64,000 nucleotides of DNA from Flintibacter faecis (GTDB lineage Bacteria; Bacillota; Clostridia; Oscillospirales; Oscillospiraceae), in NCBI RefSeq assembly GCF_014287875.1, contig NZ_JACOPN010000008.1, positions 62,001 to 126,000 of the forward strand, written 5' to 3'. A program made the position numbers and the translations under genes. The notes under the pieces were generated by a model. That model saw only the letters and a list, made by a program, of their open reading frames with translations. It was not told the origin of the DNA and did no database searches. Positions 45,276-54,282 of this stretch are shown one piece after another (the stretch's first letter is position 1; each line of letters starts with the position of its first letter).

Positions 45276-48251
45276 TTAGCGGAGGCTGGATCTGTAAAGG
45301 AAGGTGACGATCTGCGCACGGGTACACGGCGCATTGGGGGAGAAGGTGGTGGCGCTGGTTCCGCTGGTGATGCCGCGGGAGAGCGCCCAGCGGATCGCGG
45401 GAGCGTAGTAGGCATCGTTGCTCACGTCGGAAAAAGACATAGAATAGCTGGAGGAAACGAGGCCGGCGCTGCGGTGCAGGTAGGTCATGGCCTGCGCCCG
45501 GCTGACGGTCATCTCGGGAGAGAAGGTATTGGCACCGGTGCCGCTTGTGATCCCACGCTCGAACGCCCAGAGCACAGCTTGATAGTATTGGCTGCCCGGG
45601 AGCACGTCCACAAAGGGACTGCCTGTACTGCGCGGCGTCGGACTGCCGGCGGCGCGCCAAAGGTAGGTCACGATCTGCCCCCGTGAGCATGGCTCGTTTA
45701 CGCCGAAGCGCGTTTGGCTCACGCCCTCGGCAATGCCGTTATAGACGGCCCAACGAATGGGCTCGTAGTAATAGTCTGTCGGGCTGACATCGCTGAAGGT
45801 GAGGGGGAAGCCCGGTGCTGAGGCACTGGTGCCGACGGTGATCTCCACCGTTCCGGTATAGGTCCTGCCGTTTGTGCTGCGGCCGGTATAGTCGATGGTG
45901 ACCGTTCCGGAAAAGCCGGTGGCTGCGGCAAAGGTCACATCGTCGATCAGGCGGCCGCTTCCGCTGCGATAGCAGTTTACCGAGGAGGAGAGCTCGACAT
46001 TGCCTTTGCCGTAGGCGCTGTATTGGGAGTACAGCGTGCCGCGGCGCGCGGAGGGCTGCTCAAAGCGGACATAGTTCAGGCGTTCACCGACGATAGAACG
46101 GCAGGCATCGTTGAAGTCGTCCGCGTCAAAGCGAATATAGCCGTCCCGCGAGATCGAATAGCGCACGACCTCCGCACCGTAAGCGCTGTCCACCGCAATG
46201 CGTACTGTGCCGGACCAACGGGAGCCGCCGTCGTCATAGCCGCGGAAGGGGATGGACACCACGCCGGTAAAGCCGCTGGCAGGGACAAAGCACACATCGG
46301 AGACACCGGGACTGTCGCTGCGGTAATAGTTGGTCGATGCAGAGACCTTTGAACTGCTGTAAGCGCTATCGTAATTATAATACAGCGTGCCCTGCGAGGA
46401 GGAGGGTAGGTCAAAGCGGATGCGGCTGAAGCTGCGCCCACGATCGCGGCGGCAGAGATCGTTGAAGTCCGCGGCTTCAAAGTATACTGTCTTGCCCCGC
46501 GTGGTGGTGTAGCTGACAACGCCGTCGTCGCCGGAAACGCGGATGACTACGCGGCCGGTAAAGCTGCCGGAGTCTTGATAACCGGTATAGGGGATGGTCA
46601 CGGTGCCGGAGAAGCCGGCAGCGGGAACAAAGGTGATGCCCGAAATGCGCGGGGAGGAACCGCTGCGGTAATAGCGCGTAGTGCTGCCCACGCGGCTGGA
46701 GTAGCTGCCGGAGTCCGTGTAGTTATAATAGAGGACACCCTCTGAGGCGGCGGGCAGATCGAATTTGACATAATCCAGGCTTGTGCCGTTATAGTCAATA
46801 CTGGCGGCATTAAAGTCCTTGGGCTTGAAGGAGACGCTGCGGCCAACGGAGGTAGTGTAGCTCACATCGGTGCTGCCGGTGGAGCCGTTGGCGGCGGAGA
46901 CCCGAATGGTCACCCTGCCGTTGTAGGTGCCGCCGGAGCTGTCTGTGCAGCGGTAGGGTACCGTCACGGTGCCGGTAAACCCGTCGGCAGGGACGAAGCT
47001 GATGCGGTCCAGAGAGGGGCTGCTGGTGACATAGTAGCGGGTGTCGCTGCTCACCTGCTGAGAGAAGGGCGCGGCCGTGCTGTAATCGTAATACAGCGCA
47101 CCCTGATAGGATCTGGGCTGGTCAAAGGTGAGATAGCTGATGCTGCGGCCCGTCCGGGACTGGCACACGGCGATAAATTCCTCGCTGGTGAAGGTCAGCG
47201 CCCGACCTGCGGAGGCGGTGTAGGTCACATCGCTGTCGCCGCTGACGTTCACGAGGACCGTGCCGTGGAAGGAGCCGCCGTTGGAGGCGTAGCCGGTGTA
47301 GGCGATCTCCGCCGTGCCGTTGAAATCCGATGCGGCCACAAAGGAAATGTCGGAAATGCCCTCCTGCCCGCTGCCTGGGGCGTAATAGTACTTCTCCGAG
47401 CCGCCTACGCCGTGGCCCGGTGCGTCGGCGGAGACATAGCCATAGTACAAAACGCCCTGCTTGGGGGAGACGGAAATGCTGCTGAGATAGCTGAGCGAGC
47501 CGCCGGTCTTTTCGGTGCAGCGGCTGCGCAGGGTGGAGAGGAAGGAGGAGAAGGCAAGGGGTTCGGTGCCGTCCACAGAGGAGCGGATGGCCTCGGCCTC
47601 GTCCTTTTTCACGGTGACGCTGCACTCGGCGGTGTAGCCGGTGCCATTGGCGGTGGCGGTGATGGTGGCGGTGCCCTCATAGTGGGCGGAAATGCTGCCG
47701 CCGAACACCTCCGCCACGGAGGGGTTGCTGGTCGTCCACACGATGCCCTTGTCTGCGGCGGTGCCGAAGGCGGAGTAGGTCAGGCTCTCGGTGCGGCCCA
47801 CCAGCAGCGTGAGGCTGGTTTTGCTGAGGGTGATGCCGGAGACCGTCACCTCGCACTGGGCAGACTTTTCCTTGTTCGCGTTTGAGACAGCGGTGATTTT
47901 GGCCTTACCCGGCGCGACGGCGGAGACGACGCCCTTGTCGTCTACTGTGGCGATGGAGGGGCTGGCGCTCGTCCAGGTGACAGTGCGATCCAGCGTGGTA
48001 TTATAGGGACCGGTGGTGTCTGTATCGTAGGTCACGGATGCCGTGAGCGTCAGGTTCTTGCCCACATCCAGCGCAGCGGGCGTGGACGGGTCGATCGTCA
48101 CGGCGGAGACCGTGGGCGTGGGCGTGGGTGTAGGCGTGGGTGTAGGCGTGGGAGAAACGGGGTCCTCGGCATACACCGGCAGGGTCAGGGCGCAAAGCAG
48201 CGCCAGCGCGAGAACAAGGGCGCGCAGACGCATGAGCGTGGTTCGTCTCAT
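45276..48251 (-). CDS. SLH surface protein with Big2 domains and a ~105-residue repeat
   Basis: Predicted 991 residues. Signal peptide (RLRALVLALALLCALTLP..VYA), a TP-repeat linker, two bacterial Ig-like (Big2) domains to about residue 210, then about six repeats of roughly 100-110 residues, then three SLH repeats (about 815-990) for wall attachment. Each repeat has a cysteine-containing start (DFN-x-x-C), V/I-x-F-D-x-P, G-x-L-Y-Y-x-Y, Y-Y-R-S, F-V-P-A-x-G-F-x-G-T-V and G-Y near the end. ATG 48251 has AAGGAG 13 bases upstream, somewhat far; ATG 48233 is the alternative. Role structural or adhesive, inferred. Confidence 0.88.
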   Translation of the reverse strand: MRRTTLMRLRALVLALALLCALTLPVYAEDPVSPTPTPTPTPTPTPTVSAVTIDPSTPAALDVGKNLTLTASVTYDTDTTGPYNTTLDRTVTWTSASPSIATVDDKGVVSAVAPGKAKITAVSNANKEKSAQCEVTVSGITLSKTSLTLLVGRTESLTYSAFGTAADKGIVWTTSNPSVAEVFGGSISAHYEGTATITATANGTGYTAECSVTVKKDEAEAIRSSVDGTEPLAFSSFLSTLRSRCTEKTGGSLSYLSSISVSPKQGVLYYGYVSADAPGHGVGGSEKYYYAPGSGQEGISDISFVAASDFNGTAEIAYTGYASNGGSFHGTVLVNVSGDSDVTYTASAGRALTFTSEEFIAVCQSRTGRSISYLTFDQPRSYQGALYYDYSTAAPFSQQVSSDTRYYVTSSPSLDRISFVPADGFTGTVTVPYRCTDSSGGTYNGRVTIRVSAANGSTGSTDVSYTTSVGRSVSFKPKDFNAASIDYNGTSLDYVKFDLPAASEGVLYYNYTDSGSYSSRVGSTTRYYRSGSSPRISGITFVPAAGFSGTVTIPYTGYQDSGSFTGRVVIRVSGDDGVVSYTTTRGKTVYFEAADFNDLCRRDRGRSFSRIRFDLPSSSQGTLYYNYDSAYSSSKVSASTNYYRSDSPGVSDVCFVPASGFTGVVSIPFRGYDDGGSRWSGTVRIAVDSAYGAEVVRYSISRDGYIRFDADDFNDACRSIVGERLNYVRFEQPSARRGTLYSQYSAYGKGNVELSSSVNCYRSGSGRLIDDVTFAAATGFSGTVTIDYTGRSTNGRTYTGTVEITVGTSASAPGFPLTFSDVSPTDYYYEPIRWAVYNGIAEGVSQTRFGVNEPCSRGQIVTYLWRAAGSPTPRSTGSPFVDVLPGSQYYQAVLWAFERGITSGTGANTFSPEMTVSRAQAMTYLHRSAGLVSSSYSMSFSDVSNDAYYAPAIRWALSRGITSGTSATTFSPNAPCTRAQIVTFLYRSSLR
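48111..48160. repeat. Tandem repeat coding the TP linker
   Basis: Repeats of GTGGGCGTGGGTGTAGGC-like 6- and 12-bp units, coding (TP)n on the minus strand. Confidence 0.8.
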
Positions 48252-48285
48252 GGGGAGAAAAGCACTCCTTTCAGAAATAAAGCAT

Positions 48286-48311
48286 GGGGGCGGGCGGTGA
48301 CGCCCGCCCCC
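48286..48311 (-). terminator. Terminator between two SLH genes
   Basis: 11-bp GC stem with GTGA loop (48286-48296, 48301-48311), then a T-rich stretch on the minus strand. Confidence 0.7.
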
Positions 48312-48336
48312 GTTGGGGAAAATCATTTGGGGAAAA

Positions 48337-51300
48337 TCATTTTTTGGGATCGTAGGTCAGCTTCCCGCCGGTGGCGTCCCACTCGGTAGCACCGTTGGCG
48401 ATCAGGAATTTAGCGGTGTAGAAGCCGTTATCCTCAACGATATTTAGGCGAATGATTAGGGTACCCATTCCTTTGCCGCTGTTGCTGGACTTGTCCGCAA
48501 TACCGGAATTGAAGGTGATGGAGGTTTCGCGTTTGATGTCGGTAAAATCAAAGGTCAGTGAACTGCATGGAGCAGTGTCGCTGCTGCCTAAATACCTCTG
48601 CGTCAGCGCTCTTGGGTCAAGAGCGCCAATGATCGTGGTGCTGCTGGTGTAGCTGCCGAATTTATCCACATCAGCCAACGGCTTATCAACGACCTGCAAT
48701 AGCTTATCACTGTCCTCTGTGAGGAAATACAGATTCTCGTCAAAGTCGATTTTAAGCGTTCCGCTGTATTTGGCGTTTGCAGCTTCATCCCAAGTCTTAT
48801 ATACGCTGGTGGTGGTGATGGTGGTGCTGATGGCCCGCACTCTGGGGGGCTGGTTATCCACCGCGTAGAGGGGGGCGTTGGCGCTGAATGCGTAGCCGGA
48901 GCCTAAGGGACTCTTGCCAACGGCCACGACCCAATAGCGACCGCCTGGCAGCATATACTTTGAGAAGTCGATGGGCTTCGATGTTAGGCTGCCGGCTTTC
49001 AGAGTAAGATCGCCGCTGGCAACGCTATAGCTGATGGTTTGACCGGAGGCGATGATGCCGGCAATTTGATCCTTGGTAGACTGATCCGCAAAGAAATCAA
49101 ACACGGAGCCAAGGGAAACGCTTCCGTTCATGACGTTCTCGCGCATGGCCTCAAGAAGTGTGAGATTCTTATAAGTGGGTGACCATTTATCGTGCTTTTC
49201 CGCATCGCCTATCAAATGAGTTTCCAACTTATCTGTGAAGGGCGTTCCGGCCTTGGCCGCAGTAAAGGCCATATAGTTTACATTCGCGTCCCGATCCGCC
49301 TTGATGGTGGCAGTGGTTGTGGCCACGCTGATAGAGAGAATGGGCCGCACCACCTCAGCAGTCTCAAAGCGGAAAGCGTAAACGCCGGAGGTAGACTCCT
49401 CAGATTCGCCTTGCAGGACAAAGTAGGCAATGTATTTCGTGCTGGCTGCCAGTCCGGAGATCTTGACAGTTTGCAGACTACCATCGTAGCGGCCGATGCC
49501 GGCGATATAGGTGGGCGCCTTGTTCAGATAGGTGCCGCTGGTGATCGCATCGGCGCGGGGGAGCTCCACGTTGCCTGCCGTCAACCCTTCGCCGTTTTTC
49601 GGCAGCTTGTCCCAGTTGCCGTTGTCGGCGGTGATGACGGTCTTATCATTCAGAGTGGTGGAGATTTTTCCTACCTGGGTGACCACATAATAGAACCGCG
49701 TGTTGGGACGGTTGAGCTGAATGTCAATACTGGCGCTGGAATCGCCGACGGTAAAGATGGGAGTGCCGTTGTCGAAGGTGGGGGCATTCTGATCCCGGAA
49801 GCTGCAGGAGACCGTATATTTCGCGGGGACGCCGATCTCCTTGACGGCATAAATGCTGTTTTGGAACTCCTTGTAGCTGTCCGGTGTCAGGAAGGGGGTG
49901 TTGGACAGATTCCGCAGGGATTCCGCGGTGCCGGTCACCGGCGTGATGGACAGGGATACGCTGCCACTCCAGTTATCACGCACTTCGGAGGATTCCAGCT
50001 TGGTGATCTTGATGGCAAATTCCCGGTCTTCGGTGAACGCCTTGAGCTTCTGCCAATCAAGACCGAGAGAGCCGGCGAGGGTGACGCCCACCTGCGGGTT
50101 GAAGGTGTTGGTTTTGATCTCTACCGTATTCTTGGTTCCGCTGACCTGCTCCCAATTAGTCGTGCCGACTTTGCGCGAATAGAGCTCAAAGGAGAGACTC
50201 TTGTTCGACCAGATCACCATGTCCCACAGGACATTTTCGTTGACGCTGGCGGCAGTGACGGGGGAGAGACGGAAGGTCATATCCGGGTCACCCTTGGTAT
50301 CCGGGAGCTGTCCGCTGTTTTGCACGGCGGAGAACACCAGCTGCGCGTCGATGGTGGTGAATTCCGGCAGCTTGGTCACGCCCCGGCTGCCCGCCATGGC
50401 GTTTTCCGCCACGGAGGTATCCACGATGCCGCTGAGCTCGAAGTAGTACGTCACGCCGCTGGAGAGGTTGATGGCACTCTCCTTGGGCTTATCCTTGTTG
50501 TAAGGGAAGGTGACGATCATCTCGCCGCTGTCCGCGTCCAGCGTGACGGTGGCGTAGCGGTAGTCGATGACCCAGTTGGTGTTGTCGGCGGCAGTGGTGG
50601 TCTTTTCTGCCACCAGGGCAGGCTGGCCGCTGACGGGCCGGTAGTAGAGCTTGATGTGAGATCTCAGGGCGTTCGCCAGCGCCTCCCGGGCGGCGGCCTT
50701 TTTATCCGCGGGGGCCGAGAGCGTATCATCATAGAGCTTTTTGAAATCGTTGTAGACGGGCTTGCCGCTGCCGTCCTGGGTCTTGCCCTTCACGCTTTCG
50801 GAGAACACAAGGCGGATGGAGGTGTCGGGATAGGGGGTGGGGAGCTTGCCGCTGTCCGTGCCGTCGTGGGTGAACTCCTGCTTGACGGTGGGCGGCTCGT
50901 TGTCCAGCGTGTTCAGGAGCAGGGGGAATCCAAATTCCCCGGTGTAGACGTTGTAGTTGCCCGCCTTGTCCTTGACCACATAGTAGAGGTCGTAGGAGGT
51001 CTGCCCCTCCAAACCGCTGACGGTGAATTTTACATCGGCAGCGGCCTTGGAGGCGTTGGCACTGCCCTTTTTCAGGGCCCCCAGACCGGTTTCGATCTGG
51101 ATCTTCGCAGCCAGAGTCTCCTTGTCTGTGATGCCGTTGGCAAAGAAGTCCGCGCCGTGCTTGACCACCGCCCAATAGAGGGTGGCAGGCTCGTTCACCG
51201 AGAAGGTCACGGAGGCGGAGCGGGCCGCCACGTCGGACACCCGGATGCTCTGAAGGACGGGGGGCGTCGTATCCAGTGTGGTGACGGAGAGCTTCTTCAC

Positions 51301-53319
51301 CGCGGAGCTCTTGCCGTTGTCGGCATCGTTGAGCCAGAGGTAGAGGTCGTAGGTGGTCTCCTCCGCCAGATAGGCGGTGTTCACCCGGGGGATCAGCAGC
51401 GGCGTGTTCTTCTTCACGTCCATCACGCCGTAGCCCAGATTGCCGGTGATGGAGCCGGTCTTGAAGTTGGCCGCCGTAGGCGCGGCAGAACCCTTGGGCA
51501 GCAGCGCGTAATAGAGGCGGCAGTCCTTGGTGGGCATGACCATGGCCTGTACGATCTGCTCCTTGCCGGCGGTGTCCGTTTTGGAGAAGGTCATGTTGGT
51601 GTAGGGATAGCCGGCGGCGAAGGCGGGGACCGTGTCATCCGGGGTGGTGAAGGCCGTGACCTTCACGGGACTGTGCCGTCCGCGGGCGTCCACCAGCATG
51701 GCGGAAATGTAGTAGGAGCCGTCCTTGGTGAGACCGGAGAGCTTGGCGGTCAGCTCCGTCTTGGAGGCCGCGACCTTGATATTGCCGCTCTTGACCACGG
51801 AATGAGAGGTGGCGGGGTTCAGCAGGACGGTCTCATTCACGGAGCCGTCCGTCAGGGCGGTGACGGCCCAGTAGATCGTGCCGCTCTTGTTGGCGCTGAA
51901 CACGGTGTCCGCCGAGGTGGGGGCCACGTTCCGCGCCGCAGGATAGCCCGCCAGCAGGCGGGGGTCCTCGGAGGATTCGATGGCGGCGGCGGAGTCCATC
52001 ACCGCGCCGCCGATGTTGCCGGTCACGCCGGGGCGCACCACAATGGTATCGGGCAGCATGGGGATGGTGGAGCCGCTGGCGTTGACCGTGGCGCTGGTGA
52101 TGTCGCCCTTGCCGGTCACGGTGGCGGCAGTGTCCAGATTCAGATCCCGGACGGTGCCGTTGATGCCGATGTTCAGGGTGGAGCCGGTGGCCCGCTCGTC
52201 CACCGTCACCTTATTGGCCACGCCGCCGCCGATGCCCAGGAAGGAGGCGGGGGAGCGGTTGATGACCTCCTTGATGTTGCCGGCCAGCTGGAATTGAGCG
52301 CCCTCCGCGCCGTCCAGCTTGATGAGGGCAAGGCCTTTGCCGTCCGTCGTCCGATCCTCGATATAGCCGGAGGTGCGGACGGTGGTATCCTTGATGCTGG
52401 TGAGGCCCTCGGCCCGAACGCTGAGGAACTGGTTGGTCATGCTGTCGATCTCCAGACCGTTTGCCGTCACGTTCCGCAGGATCACGCTGCTCTCGCCCTT
52501 CTGGCTGGAGCCGGTGCCGCAGACCACGATCTTGCCGCCCACGGTGACGTTGTTGAGCACCACATCGTCAAGGCCGATGCCGCCGGTGAGGTAGAGGTTG
52601 CCGGTGACAATGGTGTTGCTCAAGGTGACACCGGGAACGGTGATGGTGAGGTTGCCGTAAACGTTACCAACCTTATGATCGCCGGAGCGGTTTACCAGCG
52701 TTCCGATGGCGTTTGAGAGAACGGTCGCGGCCTGCCCGCGGGAAATCGGCGCCTGCGGGCGGAAGGTACCGTCCGGATAGCCGTTGATGATGCCCATGTC
52801 GGTCGCCTGACGGATGACGCCGCGGCCCCATGTGCTGATGCGATTTTCGTCTCGATAATTCTGCGTGGAGCCGGGCGTGTTTTTCAGACGCAGACTGCGT
52901 CCGACAAGGGCAACGGCCTGCTCACGGGTCACAGGGGCATTCGGGGAGGCGGTGGTAGCGGAGGTACCCTGCAAACAGCCCGCCTTATAGGAAATGCGGA
53001 TGTCATCGGCGTACCATGCGTCGTCCGGCACGTCGGTGAAAGGATTTGCGCCCATCTCCTGATAGCCAAAGGCGCGGTTGAGCATGACGACAAATTCCGC
53101 CCGGGTGATCGCTCGCTCACCGTGCAGATTGCCGTTGGCATCGCCCTTCATCACGCCCCATTCCTTCATCTGGTTGAGGTAGGGGTCCATCCATGAGGCG
53201 GCCTTCGCCGTTTGGGTGAGCGTTAGTGAAACGCCAAAGAGAACGGCGAGGCACAGCCAAAGGCTTGCCGCGCGCCGTGCGGCGTTGGTGATGCGGGTGA
53301 GGATATGGGGTCTTTTCAT
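48337..53319 (-). CDS. Very large SLH surface protein, 1660 residues
   Basis: Signal peptide of about 40 residues (LWLCLAVLFGVSLTLTQTAK then A), three N-terminal SLH repeats (about 45-205), a beta-helix-like region with repeated V-x-G-N motifs (about 210-430), and many Ig/fibronectin-like modules to the C-terminus (repeats of T-x-Y-D-L-Y-x-x-x-x-D and A-T-L-Y-W-A-V). Wall-attached and exported. The ATG at 53319 overlaps the PilZ stop (ATGA), so it is translated with the PilZ gene. Function unknown; probably an S-layer-associated or adhesive protein. Confidence 0.9.
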   Translation of the reverse strand: MKRPHILTRITNAARRAASLWLCLAVLFGVSLTLTQTAKAASWMDPYLNQMKEWGVMKGDANGNLHGERAITRAEFVVMLNRAFGYQEMGANPFTDVPDDAWYADDIRISYKAGCLQGTSATTASPNAPVTREQAVALVGRSLRLKNTPGSTQNYRDENRISTWGRGVIRQATDMGIINGYPDGTFRPQAPISRGQAATVLSNAIGTLVNRSGDHKVGNVYGNLTITVPGVTLSNTIVTGNLYLTGGIGLDDVVLNNVTVGGKIVVCGTGSSQKGESSVILRNVTANGLEIDSMTNQFLSVRAEGLTSIKDTTVRTSGYIEDRTTDGKGLALIKLDGAEGAQFQLAGNIKEVINRSPASFLGIGGGVANKVTVDERATGSTLNIGINGTVRDLNLDTAATVTGKGDITSATVNASGSTIPMLPDTIVVRPGVTGNIGGAVMDSAAAIESSEDPRLLAGYPAARNVAPTSADTVFSANKSGTIYWAVTALTDGSVNETVLLNPATSHSVVKSGNIKVAASKTELTAKLSGLTKDGSYYISAMLVDARGRHSPVKVTAFTTPDDTVPAFAAGYPYTNMTFSKTDTAGKEQIVQAMVMPTKDCRLYYALLPKGSAAPTAANFKTGSITGNLGYGVMDVKKNTPLLIPRVNTAYLAEETTYDLYLWLNDADNGKSSAVKKLSVTTLDTTPPVLQSIRVSDVAARSASVTFSVNEPATLYWAVVKHGADFFANGITDKETLAAKIQIETGLGALKKGSANASKAAADVKFTVSGLEGQTSYDLYYVVKDKAGNYNVYTGEFGFPLLLNTLDNEPPTVKQEFTHDGTDSGKLPTPYPDTSIRLVFSESVKGKTQDGSGKPVYNDFKKLYDDTLSAPADKKAAAREALANALRSHIKLYYRPVSGQPALVAEKTTTAADNTNWVIDYRYATVTLDADSGEMIVTFPYNKDKPKESAINLSSGVTYYFELSGIVDTSVAENAMAGSRGVTKLPEFTTIDAQLVFSAVQNSGQLPDTKGDPDMTFRLSPVTAASVNENVLWDMVIWSNKSLSFELYSRKVGTTNWEQVSGTKNTVEIKTNTFNPQVGVTLAGSLGLDWQKLKAFTEDREFAIKITKLESSEVRDNWSGSVSLSITPVTGTAESLRNLSNTPFLTPDSYKEFQNSIYAVKEIGVPAKYTVSCSFRDQNAPTFDNGTPIFTVGDSSASIDIQLNRPNTRFYYVVTQVGKISTTLNDKTVITADNGNWDKLPKNGEGLTAGNVELPRADAITSGTYLNKAPTYIAGIGRYDGSLQTVKISGLAASTKYIAYFVLQGESEESTSGVYAFRFETAEVVRPILSISVATTTATIKADRDANVNYMAFTAAKAGTPFTDKLETHLIGDAEKHDKWSPTYKNLTLLEAMRENVMNGSVSLGSVFDFFADQSTKDQIAGIIASGQTISYSVASGDLTLKAGSLTSKPIDFSKYMLPGGRYWVVAVGKSPLGSGYAFSANAPLYAVDNQPPRVRAISTTITTTSVYKTWDEAANAKYSGTLKIDFDENLYFLTEDSDKLLQVVDKPLADVDKFGSYTSSTTIIGALDPRALTQRYLGSSDTAPCSSLTFDFTDIKRETSITFNSGIADKSSNSGKGMGTLIIRLNIVEDNGFYTAKFLIANGATEWDATGGKLTYDPKK

Positions 53320-53954
53320 ACCTGTTCTCCCTTCGTGTTTTCGTTGGCGCTGTCCTTGCGGGGACGGCTTCTGAGCTGCACGCGAAAGACGGCCTCCCGC
53401 ACGAAGGTCTCCTCCGCGTGGCACATTTCGATGAATTTCGCGGCGTAGAGACAGCGCTCTCCGCTCAGATCGTTTCTGCGTAGGATCTGGCATTTAAGGA
53501 TAACGGGCTGGACCGTTACGGGAATGACGATCTCGCAGCAGTCTCCCACCTGAAGCGTCGGGGCGCAGTAAAAGGCCACGCCGCCGCAGCTGAGGTCGAT
53601 GGAGCTGATGGCCCGGCGGCCCTGCCACTGGGCACCGGGAAGGGGATAGATAAAGCTGGCGAAGCGGATGGGCACCCGCAGGTTGCGCCAGTAGGACTTG
53701 TCCAGCAGGGCGATGCGCTCCAGCACGAAGCGGTCCCCGGACCGGCGCAGCAGGCGGCACTGGAGGGAGAGCTGGCTGCCCGCCACCTCCACGAGGTTAA
53801 AAACCTCGTGCTTGGCCACCTCGTCTTCCTTTCCGCCCAGCACTTGGATCTCAAGCGTCTCGCCGCTTGAGGGCGTCAGCAGATTTGCGCTGCCCAGCGT
53901 TTCGTTTACGCTGTCCAGCAAAAGCACGTTGTTGTTTTTCAGAAAATTTTCCAT
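53316..53954 (-). CDS. PilZ-domain protein
   Basis: Predicted 212 residues with an N-terminal YcgR-N-like part and a PilZ part. The second motif is clear (SIDLSCGGVAFY); the first reads SYWRNLRVPI, where the usual R-x-x-x-R is shortened, so cyclic di-GMP affinity may be altered. It lies between the FlhB-like gene and the giant SLH gene on the same strand and overlaps the latter, tying surface-protein synthesis to a possible cyclic-di-GMP receptor. Confidence 0.82.
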   Translation of the reverse strand: MENFLKNNNVLLLDSVNETLGSANLLTPSSGETLEIQVLGGKEDEVAKHEVFNLVEVAGSQLSLQCRLLRRSGDRFVLERIALLDKSYWRNLRVPIRFASFIYPLPGAQWQGRRAISSIDLSCGGVAFYCAPTLQVGDCCEIVIPVTVQPVILKCQILRRNDLSGERCLYAAKFIEMCHAEETFVREAVFRVQLRSRPRKDSANENTKGEQV

Positions 53955-53973
53955 GAATCGCGGCCCTCCCGGC

Positions 53974-54282
53974 TCAAGTCTGCGGCGGCGCGCCGTCCCC
54001 GTCCGGCTTCTCCGGGTCGAACTGGAGGAAGTAGACGTAGATCTCGACGATCACCTGATATAAGCTCTCTGGGATCTCCTGCCCCAGCTGAAGCTGGGAG
54101 AGGATGGTGGCAAGAGAATTGTCCTCGTAAATGGGTACGCCGCTGTCGGCGGCGGCCTCCACGATCTTTTCGGCAAGATAGCCCATGCCGGAGGCCACAA
54201 TGACCGGCGCGGTGTCGCTCTCGCCGTAATGCAGGGCGACGGCCCGCTTGGCCGGTCTGGAGGCAGGATCACGCTCTGACAT
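53974..54282 (-). CDS. FlhB C-terminal-like protein (YlqH/FlhX type)
   Basis: Predicted 102 residues. Matches the cytoplasmic domain of the flagellar export switch FlhB: AVALHYGESDTAPVIVASGM, GYLAEKIVEAA, GVPIYEDNSLATIL, IPESLYQVI. The membrane part and the self-cleavage N-P-T-H motif are absent, as in the stand-alone FlhX/YlqH proteins. In relatives these can partly stand in for the FlhB C-terminus in export. It overlaps the FliK-like gene by 14 bases. Confidence 0.88.
   Translation of the reverse strand: MSERDPASRPAKRAVALHYGESDTAPVIVASGMGYLAEKIVEAAADSGVPIYEDNSLATILSQLQLGQEIPESLYQVIVEIYVYFLQFDPEKPDGDGAPPQT

Noticed and set aside
48111..48160. Tandem repeat as a regulatory array
   Set aside because: It codes the TP linker of an SLH protein.
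49192..52716. Very long open frame opposite the 1660-residue SLH gene
   Set aside because: Its composition is glycine/histidine/arginine-rich shadow sequence without motifs or a ribosome site; the minus strand has signal peptide and SLH domains.
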